A stretch of 64,000 nucleotides of DNA from Paenibacillus daejeonensis DSM 15491 (GTDB lineage: Bacteria > Bacillota > Bacilli > Paenibacillales > Paenibacillaceae): NCBI RefSeq assembly GCF_000378385.1, contig NZ_KB899663.1:289417-353416 (forward strand), read 5' to 3'. Below the pieces are notes generated by a model that was not told the DNA's origin, did not search any database, and saw only the letters and a program-made list of their open reading frames with translations. This document shows positions 17,239-25,922 of the stretch, piece after piece. Within the stretch, counting starts at the first letter, position 1; every line of letters begins with the position of its first letter. The translations under genes were made by a program, and so were the position numbers.

Positions 17239-19074
17239 ATGAAGCTGCGTCTGATGCAGAATTTCGGGCTCAAACGCAAAGCGTTTGTCATCTTCTTGCT
17301 GCTGGTCATTTTTCCTACACTGGGTGTCGGTGTGATGGTGCAGACCAAATTTAAAGATATTTTGCGGGAACAGTATGTCAATGCAACGATTCGGAATTTG
17401 GATTCGGTAGCTGGACAATTGGAAGAGCAGACGGCCCTGGTTGAGGATATCGCCAACTATCTGATCTTCAGTCCGGCGCTGAATACGTATCTCCGGCCGG
17501 GTGCCCGCGAGTACACCGTTGCTACGGAACGGGCGAAGGATGATGTAGAAGGGTTCTTGACCTTCCATCTGATGTCCAAGTCGTATATCCGCTCTGTGGA
17601 TATCCGTGGTTATAACGGCAATAGCATTAGCATCGGCGAGCCGATCAATGGTGCCGAGGAGCCATGGCTCGAACTCGCAGCCAAGCGCAGAGGCGGCATC
17701 GTATGGAGTGAAGGGTATAATGCCCCGAGCGGCTGGAACAGGGAGATCCATGTGGTGTCCCTGTTTCGCGTTCTGAATGCGTACCCTAACATTACGAATC
17801 CGCAAGGCGATCTGACGATTCGTATGGACCAGGCGCAGATTGCCAGGTTGTTGCAGAATCAGGTGTACCGGGAAGGCGGCAGTGTGCATGTGCTGAACCG
17901 GGAGGGCAATTATGTCCTGCATTCCCAAGTGGAAGCGCCTCCGGGATTTGACCCGCGTGAAGCGCTCGCAACGATGAACCAAGCGGGCTTGAGGTATATG
18001 ATGCTGAATGCTAAGGGCAAGCCCTACCTGACGTTTACTCGGACGATGGACACGACGGGGTGGACGATTATTACAGCGGTTCCGGAATCGTACGTGAATG
18101 CCCAATCGGCTGGCGTCCGGTATGTCATGACGATGATCCTGTCCCTGGTCTTAATGCTGGGGGTGCTGGCGCTATTCGGCTTCCATTATACGATTATCCG
18201 GCCGATCCTGCGGTTGAAGAACGAGACGAATCGGGTCAAGCTAGGCGATTACAGTGCTCAGCTGCCGGTTGATTCTCATGACGAGATTTCGGATCTGAAC
18301 CGCAAATTCAATGAGATGGTGTTGACGATCAAAGAGCTTATCGAACACAAATACAAGCAGGAGCTGCGGGAGCGCGAGTCAGAGCTGCGGCTGCTGCAGC
18401 AGCAGATGGATCCGCACTTCCTCTATAATACACTGGATATGATTCGTTGGACCGCCCGCTTGGAGAAGGCGGAGAAGACGAGTCACCTGATTGAAACCCT
18501 CTCGCGCTTCTTCCGTTCCAGTATTGGCGGAGGGCATTATGTATCGACGGTTGGTCAGGAGCTGCAGTTTGTGCAGTCCTATCTGTACCTGCAGCAGCGG
18601 AGGCTGGGCGAAAGATTCCAATATGCGCTGTATATGGAATACGATCTAGCGGATGTATCAATTCTGAAGACGACTATTCAACCGCTGGTAGAGAACTATA
18701 TCAAGCACGGCGTCAGCCGCAAATCCGCCCATAATGTCATTACCGTGCGTTGCTACGCAGTGGGTGACGAGGTTTGGATTGATGTACAGGACAACGGTCC
18801 GGGTATTGCCCCCGACAAGCTGGAGGCGATCCAGGAGATGTTGGTCGGCAGAGCGCTAGAGAGTCAGGAGCGTTCCGGGGCGATCCGGAACATACATGAA
18901 CGGCTATCGATCTACTTCGGGGAAGGTTACGGGTTGTCTGTTGTCTCCAGTACGCCAGCAGGCACAGTCCTGCGCCTCATTATTCCCAGAACCAGCCGAC
19001 GGGAGGGCGAAGAACATGAGCAACTTGCACAGACCGCAGGATCAAGTGATCCGGATGCTGGTCGTGGACGATGA
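17239..19074 (+). CDS. YesM-type sensor histidine kinase
   Basis: Membrane kinase of 611 residues. A helix at about residues 13-33 and another near 293-320 enclose an extracellular Cache-like sensor domain. HAMP then covers roughly 320-370. The phosphoacceptor segment is MDPHFLYNTLDMIRW with His about 393. The N-box (TIQPLVENYIKHG) and a G1-like box (DVQDNGPGI) follow. Start is the ATG at 17239, preceded by an AAAGGGG site. The last 59 bases overlap the start of the response regulator gene in another frame, so the pair is tightly coupled. It presumably senses the sugar handled by the adjoining importer. Confidence 0.92.
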   Translation: MKLRLMQNFGLKRKAFVIFLLLVIFPTLGVGVMVQTKFKDILREQYVNATIRNLDSVAGQLEEQTALVEDIANYLIFSPALNTYLRPGAREYTVATERAKDDVEGFLTFHLMSKSYIRSVDIRGYNGNSISIGEPINGAEEPWLELAAKRRGGIVWSEGYNAPSGWNREIHVVSLFRVLNAYPNITNPQGDLTIRMDQAQIARLLQNQVYREGGSVHVLNREGNYVLHSQVEAPPGFDPREALATMNQAGLRYMMLNAKGKPYLTFTRTMDTTGWTIITAVPESYVNAQSAGVRYVMTMILSLVLMLGVLALFGFHYTIIRPILRLKNETNRVKLGDYSAQLPVDSHDEISDLNRKFNEMVLTIKELIEHKYKQELRERESELRLLQQQMDPHFLYNTLDMIRWTARLEKAEKTSHLIETLSRFFRSSIGGGHYVSTVGQELQFVQSYLYLQQRRLGERFQYALYMEYDLADVSILKTTIQPLVENYIKHGVSRKSAHNVITVRCYAVGDEVWIDVQDNGPGIAPDKLEAIQEMLVGRALESQERSGAIRNIHERLSIYFGEGYGLSVVSSTPAGTVLRLIIPRTSRREGEEHEQLAQTAGSSDPDAGRGR

Positions 19075-20593
19075 ACCGGTAATCTGCCAGGGCTTGCGCA
19101 TGACCATTGATTGGGCTTCGATCGGCATTGAGGTCGTAGGTGAAGCGTATGATGGCGAACAGGCATTGGAAATCGTCGAAGAGCAGCACGTTGATTTGCT
19201 GATTAGCGATATTCGTATGGAGGGCATGAACGGTCTTCAGTTAGCTGAACAACTGAAGGAGAGTCACCCGAATACGCAAATTATTATTTTGAGTGGTTAC
19301 GAGGACTTCGAGTACGCCCGGCAATCGGTGCGGCTCGGAGTTTTCGACTATCTGCTCAAGCCAGTGGACATCGATGCGCTTGTAGAGGTCGTGAAGCGGG
19401 TAGCGGGCGAGATTCGCAAGACCAAGCGGATCGGTACACGTGAAGAGGACCTGCTCTGGTTCACAGCAGCTATCCGGGGAACGCCCTCCAAGGCCGCAGC
19501 GCCGGACCGCAGGTTGTGGCAGGGTGGCAAACTCCGGATTTTAACGAGCCAGCTGTCCGCGTTTGCCGAAACGTATGCCGAGTTGTCTGCGGATGACTAT
19601 GAAGCGCTGCTGGAGTCATGGTCCGGCACCATTCGCGAGGGATTGCAGGAAAGAGGCTTGCGCTCCATGTCGGTCTTTGATAACCTCAACCTGATGGTAA
19701 CCCTTATTGTGGACGAGGCCAGCCATGATGAGGGATGGTGGGAGGCTGAGCTGGAGGCGATGATGGGCAGCTGGCCGGGTGTCAAGCCGATGTATTGCGC
19801 CCTTTCTCCTGCCTACGAGAGCTTGGAGGAAACGACCATGGCCTACCAGATCTCAAGGCAGTTGCTCTCCTATTATGTGCTGGAACAGCAGGCGGTGCTG
19901 CTGCCCTCGTATGAGGCGCGGCTGCGGCGTCAGCCGCTGACGGAGTTTCATGATCAGGAGTGGCTGCAACTGGTGACGACGGCTCTATTTGGCAAAGATG
20001 CTGTGGAGGTTCGCTCGCAGGTCATGCAGTTGTTTGACACCCTGCAGGACCACTGCCTGCTGTTGCATGAAGCGGCCAAGGTGTATGAAGAGCTGATGGT
20101 GCTGCTGCGCCAACGACTCCGTCAAAGTGGTCTCAGCGAGGTGGAGAGTAGCCGTCAGACGCCCATTGATCTACATGTGTACAATTCCTACGAGAGCATC
20201 CGCCAGTTGGCTGCCAATGAGGTGGAGCAGCTGCTGGAGCTTGTAGACCGGGGTGCGAAGGAGAAATCCAACTGGATTGCCGAAAAGGCGGTTGGCTATA
20301 TGCGGGAGCATTCGCGTACCGACCTCAAAGCCTCTGAAGTCGCTTCCTGGCTGAAAATCACGCCAAGCTATTTTAGTTATATTTTTAAGAAACATACGGG
20401 CAAGAGCTTCACTGAGTACATGAATGAGCTTCGGATCGGCCATGCCAAGCAGCTGCTCGCAACAACGCACGACAAAGTGTTTGAGATTGCGGACCAGGTT
20501 GGCTACCGGGAGTACAAGTATTTTGTGTCGGTGTTCAAGTCGGTGGCGGGCATGACACCCAAGGAATACCGGGCCATGAATGTCAAAGGGTAG
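19016..20593 (+). CDS. YesN-type AraC response regulator
   Basis: Two-component regulator of 525 residues. The receiver domain begins at MLVVDDEPV, with the acidic pair at Asp18/Asp19 and phosphoacceptor Asp65 in LLISDIRMEGMNG. A linker of about 270 residues follows and then an AraC DNA-binding domain over the last 105 residues (KITPSYFSYIFKKHTGKSF and the GYREYKYFVSVFKSVAGMTP signature). Start is the ATG at 19016 after GGGAGGG; a longer in-frame reading from 18896 lies inside the kinase gene. It probably activates the importer promoter with the TCGGGTATA-type repeats, and the GH3 gene immediately downstream may belong to the same transcript. Confidence 0.92.
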   Translation: MSNLHRPQDQVIRMLVVDDEPVICQGLRMTIDWASIGIEVVGEAYDGEQALEIVEEQHVDLLISDIRMEGMNGLQLAEQLKESHPNTQIIILSGYEDFEYARQSVRLGVFDYLLKPVDIDALVEVVKRVAGEIRKTKRIGTREEDLLWFTAAIRGTPSKAAAPDRRLWQGGKLRILTSQLSAFAETYAELSADDYEALLESWSGTIREGLQERGLRSMSVFDNLNLMVTLIVDEASHDEGWWEAELEAMMGSWPGVKPMYCALSPAYESLEETTMAYQISRQLLSYYVLEQQAVLLPSYEARLRRQPLTEFHDQEWLQLVTTALFGKDAVEVRSQVMQLFDTLQDHCLLLHEAAKVYEELMVLLRQRLRQSGLSEVESSRQTPIDLHVYNSYESIRQLAANEVEQLLELVDRGAKEKSNWIAEKAVGYMREHSRTDLKASEVASWLKITPSYFSYIFKKHTGKSFTEYMNELRIGHAKQLLATTHDKVFEIADQVGYREYKYFVSVFKSVAGMTPKEYRAMNVKG

Positions 20594-20642
20594 TGGGCAC
20601 GGAACAGACAATTATATCATCAGGAGTTGAACAGGAGGCATC

Positions 20643-22988
20643 ATGGATATCTATAAGAATGCAGCGCACACCACGGAAGAACGGGTAGAGGATCTGCTCT
20701 CACGGATGACGCTGAAGGAAAAAGTCGGTCAAGTCAATCAGCATATGTATGGCTGGGACGCTTATACGCGTACCGGTTCGGAAGTGGAGCTAAGCGAGGC
20801 ATTTAAAGAACACGTCGCCTGGGGCGGCGGCATGGGCGCGCTGTACGGGCTGTTCCGTGCTGACCCCTGGTCGGCGGTTACATATAAGACAGGAATACCG
20901 ACGATGGACAATGCGCGTTTTGCCAATCGAATTCAACGCTATGTGATCGAGAATACCCGTCTGGGCATTCCAGTGCTGCTCTCCGAGGAGTGCCCGCACG
21001 GGCATCAGGCACTGGACGGTACACTGCTGCCGGTCAACCTGGCGGTCGGTTCGACCTGGAATCCTGAGCTGGCGGAGCAGGCCTATGGACTCGTAGCGGC
21101 TGAGCTGCGGGCACGCGGGGCGCATCTGGGTCTGGTGTCTGCGCTGGACATGCTGCATGAGCCGCGTTGGGGGCGTTCGGAGGAATGCTACAGCGAGGAT
21201 CCGCATCTGGCTGCCCGCTTCACGACAGCTGTTGTACGCGGACTTCAGGGTACGGAGGCCAGTCAGCTCAAGGATGACAACAAAGTCGCGGCCATTCTCA
21301 AGCATCTGTGCGCGCAGGGCGCTTGCCAGGGTGGACATAATGCGGGTCCTGCACCGATTGGCGAGCGCGAGCTCCGCGAGGTCCATCTGCCAGCGGCACA
21401 GGCTGGCAGCGAGGCTGGTGCAGCGGGATTCATGGCGGCTTATAACGAGATCGACGGTATTCCTTGTCACGCGAACCCTGAACTGTTGAACGGGATTCTG
21501 CGGGAGGAGTGGGGCTTCGACGGTCTCATCATGGCGGACGGTACGGCGGTTGACCGGCTGCTGGCACTGACCGGAGATTATCCTTCGGCAGCAGCGCTCG
21601 CGCTCTCCTCGGGTGTCGATTTGAGTCTGTGGGACAAGGCGTTCACGACACTGGAAGCGGCCGTGGAGCAGGGGCTGGTGGATACTGCTCACCTGGACGA
21701 GGCTGTGCGCCGGGTGCTGACGCTGAAGTACCGTCTCGGGTTGTTCGACAACCCGTATACGGATGAGGAGCTGCCAGCCAAGCGGGTCAAGTCGGCGGAA
21801 GCGGTAGAGGCCAATCTGGCGCTTGCCCGTGAAGCTGCTGTGCTGCTCCGCAATGAAGGCGGCGTGCTGCCGCTGAGCGGAGAGTCGCGCAAGATTGCAG
21901 TAATTGGTCCCAACGCGGATCAACTGTATCATCAGCTGGGTGACTACACGAGCATTCAGGCCGAAGGCACGGGCGTTACGGTGCTGCAGGGTATCCGGGA
22001 TCTGGCTCCGGCTGGCGTCGAGGTCCAGTACGAGCAAGGCTGTACGGTGCGGACCGATGACCGTTCGGGCTTCGCGGCAGCAGTTGAGGCGGCCATGGGA
22101 GCGGATGTGGCCGTATTGGTCATTGGCGGCAGCAGCGCCCGTCGCTTCGACGAGGTGTTCGACAGCAACGGGGAAGCGATTATCGCTGACGGCCCACCGT
22201 CGGACATGGACTGCGGCGAAGGCGTTGACCTCGCTGAGCTGGGACTGGGCGGCGTCCAGGAGGAGCTGGTACAGGCTGTGGCAGCAACCGGAACGCCGGT
22301 TGTGGCTGTGATTATCCAGGGTCGGCCGCATGCCTTGAGTGCGATTGAACCGCATTGCCGGGCGATCCTCTGCGGCTGGTACCCTGGCACTGAGGGGGGC
22401 CGGGCAATCGCCGAGATCCTGTTCGGCGAGGTCAACCCGAGCGGCCGCTTGCCGGTGTCGCTGCCACGCTCCTCGGCTCAGCTGCCGATTTACTACAACC
22501 GCAAGAACCTCGGCCGTTCGCGTCCATACAAGGATATGGAAGAGACTGCGCTGTATCCGTTCGGATTTGGTTTAAGCTACACAACGTTTGCGTATGATGC
22601 GCTGCGTGCAGCAGATGCTAGTGGATCGGTAGTTGAAGCTGGCGGCGAGGGTGCCCTGGAGGTACGTGCTGCTGACATTGAAGCCGGAGCTACCGTCGAA
22701 GTCAGTGTCGAGGTAGCCAATACGGGGGAGCTGGCAGGCAGTGAGACGGTGCAGCTCTACATCCAGGCGTCGCGTTCAACTGTCACCCGTCGTCTGCTGG
22801 AGCTCAAGGCGTTCCGCAAGGTCGCTCTGGCCCCGGGCGAGCGGACCACTGTGACACTGACGCTGGGCAAAAACGAGCTCGCGATCTGGAACCGTCAGAT
22901 GCGCTTCGCCGTGGAGCCATGCCACCTCCGCGTACTGGTCGGCTCAAACGCCGACAGTGCCCAGGAGCTCGCGCTGCATCTGGTTTAA
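20643..22988 (+). CDS. GH3-family beta-glycosidase
   Basis: Enzyme of 781 residues without a signal peptide, so probably cytoplasmic. Order of domains: GH3 N-terminal barrel (about 15-335), GH3 C-terminal alpha/beta sandwich (about 380-625) and a fibronectin-III-like tail (about 665-775). The nucleophile is most likely Asp299 in GLIMADGTAVDRL; the residue after it is Gly rather than the Trp common in this family. The barrel carries HEPRWGRSEECYSEDP, a classic GH3 substrate-pocket stretch. Start is the ATG at 20643 after AGGAGG, 49 bases from the regulator stop. It would hydrolyse beta-linked gluco- or xylo-oligosaccharides brought in by the importer. Exact specificity is not resolvable. Confidence 0.92.
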   Translation: MDIYKNAAHTTEERVEDLLSRMTLKEKVGQVNQHMYGWDAYTRTGSEVELSEAFKEHVAWGGGMGALYGLFRADPWSAVTYKTGIPTMDNARFANRIQRYVIENTRLGIPVLLSEECPHGHQALDGTLLPVNLAVGSTWNPELAEQAYGLVAAELRARGAHLGLVSALDMLHEPRWGRSEECYSEDPHLAARFTTAVVRGLQGTEASQLKDDNKVAAILKHLCAQGACQGGHNAGPAPIGERELREVHLPAAQAGSEAGAAGFMAAYNEIDGIPCHANPELLNGILREEWGFDGLIMADGTAVDRLLALTGDYPSAAALALSSGVDLSLWDKAFTTLEAAVEQGLVDTAHLDEAVRRVLTLKYRLGLFDNPYTDEELPAKRVKSAEAVEANLALAREAAVLLRNEGGVLPLSGESRKIAVIGPNADQLYHQLGDYTSIQAEGTGVTVLQGIRDLAPAGVEVQYEQGCTVRTDDRSGFAAAVEAAMGADVAVLVIGGSSARRFDEVFDSNGEAIIADGPPSDMDCGEGVDLAELGLGGVQEELVQAVAATGTPVVAVIIQGRPHALSAIEPHCRAILCGWYPGTEGGRAIAEILFGEVNPSGRLPVSLPRSSAQLPIYYNRKNLGRSRPYKDMEETALYPFGFGLSYTTFAYDALRAADASGSVVEAGGEGALEVRAADIEAGATVEVSVEVANTGELAGSETVQLYIQASRSTVTRRLLELKAFRKVALAPGERTTVTLTLGKNELAIWNRQMRFAVEPCHLRVLVGSNADSAQELALHLV

Positions 22989-23002
22989 ACTATGCACAAG
23001 GA

Positions 23003-23031
23003 AAGGCCCCGACCGGGATGGTCGGGGCCTT
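23003..23031 (+). terminator. Rho-independent terminator after the GH3 gene
   Basis: AAGGCCCCGACC pairs exactly with GGTCGGGGCCTT around a five-base loop, followed by TCTTGTT. It ends the 14-23 kb catabolic cluster. Confidence 0.88.
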
Positions 23032-23171
23032 CTTGTTGCGTGTGGACGCTGTCGCTGCCAGCCTCATCTTGCCCCATCTGCTAGCCGCTGTTGCACGTGG
23101 CTGCCGCATGCTGCTATTATTGTGCGTCGCTGAAATGAGGGCACGCGTCAGTGCGATTGCTCGTCGCTAGG

Positions 23172-23410
23172 CTAACGAAACTACAGAACGCTAATTGAGC
23201 GACCAGAATGGCGCGAGTTCATTGCAGCTACTAGTTGCTGCGCTAACGAACCTGCAGATCGCTATTTCAACGAAATGAGGGGCGCGAGTCAATGCAATTG
23301 CTCGTCGCTAAGGCTAACGAAACCACAGAACGCTATTGCGGCATAAAGAGGCAGATGCGCACTCTAACGAAACTTCATCTTCTTATTGGTGCAAAAACGT
23401 GCCCAAAAGT
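23172..23410. repeat. Direct repeats with CTAACGAA anchor
   Basis: CTAACGAA begins at 23172, 23243, 23314 and 23364 (steps of 71, 71 and 50). Units continue with a CACAGAACGCTATT-like stretch, and the longer ones end in GCAATTGCTCGTCGCTA; a partial earlier unit is visible from about 23130. The 50-base unit aligns with the TAACGGACACCACAGCCGCT unit of the repeat at 3126-3418, so these are relatives. No gene is visible here. Confidence 0.8.
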
Positions 23411-23490
23411 GATTAAATCCCCGTAATAAGACTACCCAGATTCGTCCAGACCTCCAAATCGCTACATGAGGAGCGAATAGAGATACCTAG

Positions 23491-24290
23491 TTTCGTTACA
23501 GCGTCCCGCACGCATCATGCACAACGCTCCAAGTAAACATTCTTTAGTTAGAGCACCCCGCACGCATCATGCCCAGCGCTCCAAGTAAACTTTCTTTAGT
23601 TAGAGCAGCCCGCACGCACCCTGCCCAGCACTCCAAGTAAACATTCTTTAGTTAGAGAGCCCCGCACGGACCCTGTCCAGCGCTCCAAGTAAACTTTCTT
23701 TAGTTAGAGAGCCCCGCACGCACCCTGCTAGACGCTCCAAGTAAACATCTTTAGTTAGAGAGCCCCGCACGGACCCTGCACAACGCTCCAAGTAAATTTT
23801 CTTTAGTTAGAGAGCCCCGCACGGACCCTGTCCAGCGCTCCAAGTAAACTTTCTTTAGTTAGAGAGCCCCGCACGCATCATGCCCAGCGCTCCAACATTC
23901 TTTAGTTAGAGAGCCCCGCACGGACCCTGCACAACGCTCCAAGTAAACTTTCTTTCGTTGTAGCGCATGCACTGGCCGTGCCAGCCGCTCCAAGGCAAGT
24001 TTCTTTCGTTGTAGCGCCCGCACTCGCCAAGCCAGCCGCTCCAAGGCAAGTTTCTTTCGTTGTAGCGCCCGCACTCGCCAAGCCAGCCGCTCCAAGGCAA
24101 GTTTCTTTCGTTGCAGCGCACGCACTCGCCATGCCCGCCGCTCGAAGGCAAGTTTCTTTCGTTGCAGTGCATGCAATCGCCAAGCCAGCCGCTCGAAGGC
24201 AAGTTTCTTTCGTTGTAGCGCATGCACTCGCCAAGCCAGCCGCTCGAAGGCAAGTTTCTTTCGTTGTAGCACCCCGCCCGCGCCCAGCAC
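23491..24290. repeat. Tandem array, 16 units of 51-52 bases
   Basis: Unit starts, taken at GTTAGAG/GTTGTAG-like positions, fall at 23495, 23547, 23599, 23651, 23703, 23754, 23806, 23858, 23905, 23957, 24008, 24059, 24110, 24161, 24212 and 24263. The first half is mostly 52 bases per unit with CTCCAAGTAAACTTTC and TTTAGTTAGAG. The second half is exactly 51 bases per unit with GGCAAGTTTCTTTCGTTG. One unit (23858) has lost five bases. There are no variable spacers, so this is not a CRISPR array. Several frames are open on both strands because 51 is a multiple of three. Confidence 0.92.
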
Positions 24291-24328
24291 TATGCGCCCG
24301 CCAATCGAGCCACCAGGCTTGGCGCCAG

Positions 24329-25561
24329 TTAGCCCACTGGCTCAGGCATCCGGTAGGGCTGCTGCTCGTGCAGGAGGGCGTAGGTTTGTTTGGCGATCAT
24401 CCACTCTTCGTTGGTGGGGATGACCATGACGTAGACGCTGGAGTAGGGGGCCGAGATCAAGCGGGCGCCACTGCTGGAGCGCTGGTTGCTATTTTCGTCG
24501 AGTGCGACGCCCAGGTAGGAGAGGTTGCGGCAGATGCGACTGCGTAGCGCAGCTCCGTTCTCGCCAACGCCGCCGGTGAAAATAATCGTGTTAAGGCCGT
24601 TCATGGCAGCGGCATAAGCGCCAATATATTTGCGTATGCGGTACTCGTACATCTCCAGCGCCAGCTTGGCGTCGGCATCGCCCGAGTCGGCGGCCTGGCT
24701 GACCTCGCGGACATCGCCGCTTCTTCCGGAGACGGCGAGAAGACCGCTGGATTTGTTCAGCATGCTGCTGACCGTGTCGCAGTCGAGGGCTTCCTTTTTC
24801 ATGAGGTAGGGGAGGATGGCTGCATCGATGTCGCCTGTCCTGGTGCCCATCATGAGACCTTCCAGGGGCGTCATGCCCATACTTGTATCGACGGAACGGC
24901 CATTTTCAATTGCGGTGCAGCTTGCGCCGTTGCCGATATGGCAGGAGACGATTTTGAGCTCGTCCAGCGGGGTTTGCACCAGGAGGGACGCTTGTTCACT
25001 GACATACTCATGCGAGGTGCCGTGAAAGCCGTAGCGGCGAATGCCATGCTTACGGTACCATTCCTTGGCAATTGGATAACGGTAGGCACATGCAGGCATA
25101 GATTGGTGAAAGGCGGTATCGAACACGGCGACCTGGGGTACGCAGCCCAACAGCTGTTCAACAGCTTCGATACCTGTCATATGGGCAGGGTTATGGAGCG
25201 GCGCCAGGTCGTACAGCTCACGGATTTGTGTTTTTACCTGTTCATCTATAAAGGTTGCAGCTGTAAAGGTCTCGCCGCCATGCACGATGCGATGGCCAAT
25301 CCCGTCAATATCCCGTAGATTGTGAATGACGCCATGCTCTGGATCCGTAAGCTTGCTCAACATGACTGCCAGCGCCGCCGCATGATCAGGCAATGGCAAA
25401 TGCTCCTTGCGCTCGGGACCATGCTGTCCTTGTTCGAGCATAAAGGATTGCGGGCTACCGATACATTCCATTCGTCCCTTAACCAGCATAGTCTCTGCAA
25501 TCATGTCATAGAGTTGATACTTCAATGAAGAGCTGCCTGAATTGATAACGAGTATGTTCAC
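24329..25561 (-). CDS. ackA: Acetate kinase
   Basis: Converts acetyl phosphate and ADP to acetate and ATP, the last step of the Pta-AckA overflow and fermentation route. The N-terminus VNILVINSGSSSLKYQLYDM is the family phosphate-binding start, and GIGHRIVHGGE, GFHGTSHEYVS, SCHIGNGASC, TRTGDIDAAI and FTGGVGENGA are the conserved acetate-kinase motifs in order. I chose the GTG at 25561 because GGGAGAG lies seven bases upstream; an ATG 15 bases earlier overlaps that site. That gives 410 residues, slightly longer than the usual ~400. It is divergent from pflB-pflA, with a Rex/Fnr-type palindrome in the shared region, so both may respond to redox state. Confidence 0.95.
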   Translation of the reverse strand: MNILVINSGSSSLKYQLYDMIAETMLVKGRMECIGSPQSFMLEQGQHGPERKEHLPLPDHAAALAVMLSKLTDPEHGVIHNLRDIDGIGHRIVHGGETFTAATFIDEQVKTQIRELYDLAPLHNPAHMTGIEAVEQLLGCVPQVAVFDTAFHQSMPACAYRYPIAKEWYRKHGIRRYGFHGTSHEYVSEQASLLVQTPLDELKIVSCHIGNGASCTAIENGRSVDTSMGMTPLEGLMMGTRTGDIDAAILPYLMKKEALDCDTVSSMLNKSSGLLAVSGRSGDVREVSQAADSGDADAKLALEMYEYRIRKYIGAYAAAMNGLNTIIFTGGVGENGAALRSRICRNLSYLGVALDENSNQRSSSGARLISAPYSSVYVMVIPTNEEWMIAKQTYALLHEQQPYRMPEPVG

Positions 25562-25780
25562 ATTTCTCTCTCCCATCCGCTAAGTAGTTGCAGCCCCTCA
25601 GCATGAAGCTGGTGGCTGGCAAGGCTGCGGCGCAGGAGGTGACCAAGCGCAGGAACATCCCGTACCGCAGTCGCTGTCTGATTTTATTACATCAAATATC
25701 CCTGTACCGTACTGTGAGGAATGACACAGCCCGCAGTGACAGAACCGCGACGAAACCAAGTAAAAAAAGTCACGTTTACT

Positions 25781-25796
25781 TGTGATTATTTTCACA
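25781..25796. promoter_or_regulatory. Rex/Fnr-type palindrome between ackA and pflB
   Basis: TGTGATTATTTTCACA is an exact TGTGA-N6-TCACA palindrome. That is the Fnr box of Bacillus, and with the flanking T (TTGTGA..TCACAT) it matches the Rex operator in 17 of 18 positions as I recall it. It lies about 127 bases before pflB and 220 before ackA. Either regulator would induce pyruvate formate-lyase without oxygen; the sequence alone does not separate them. Confidence 0.7.
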
Positions 25797-25922
25797 TACA
25801 AGGGGTGGCTGAGAGGGTAAACTGAGAACAGTAATAGAAATCACAGCGCAGAGATCCGCCCCCAGGGCTTACAGTCAGACAGGCGGCCGGGTCATCTGCC
25901 ATCAGCGAAAGGATGAATCGAC

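Noticed and set aside
23491-24290. Possible CRISPR array because of regular repeats
   Set aside because: Units are contiguous and similar over their full 51-52 bases; there are no unique spacers and no cas genes nearby. The same holds for 52163-52620.
23859-24547. Several overlapping repeat-protein frames with 17-residue periods on both strands
   Set aside because: Openness in many frames follows from a 51-base period free of stops. No ribosome site, and one frame runs into the antisense of ackA.
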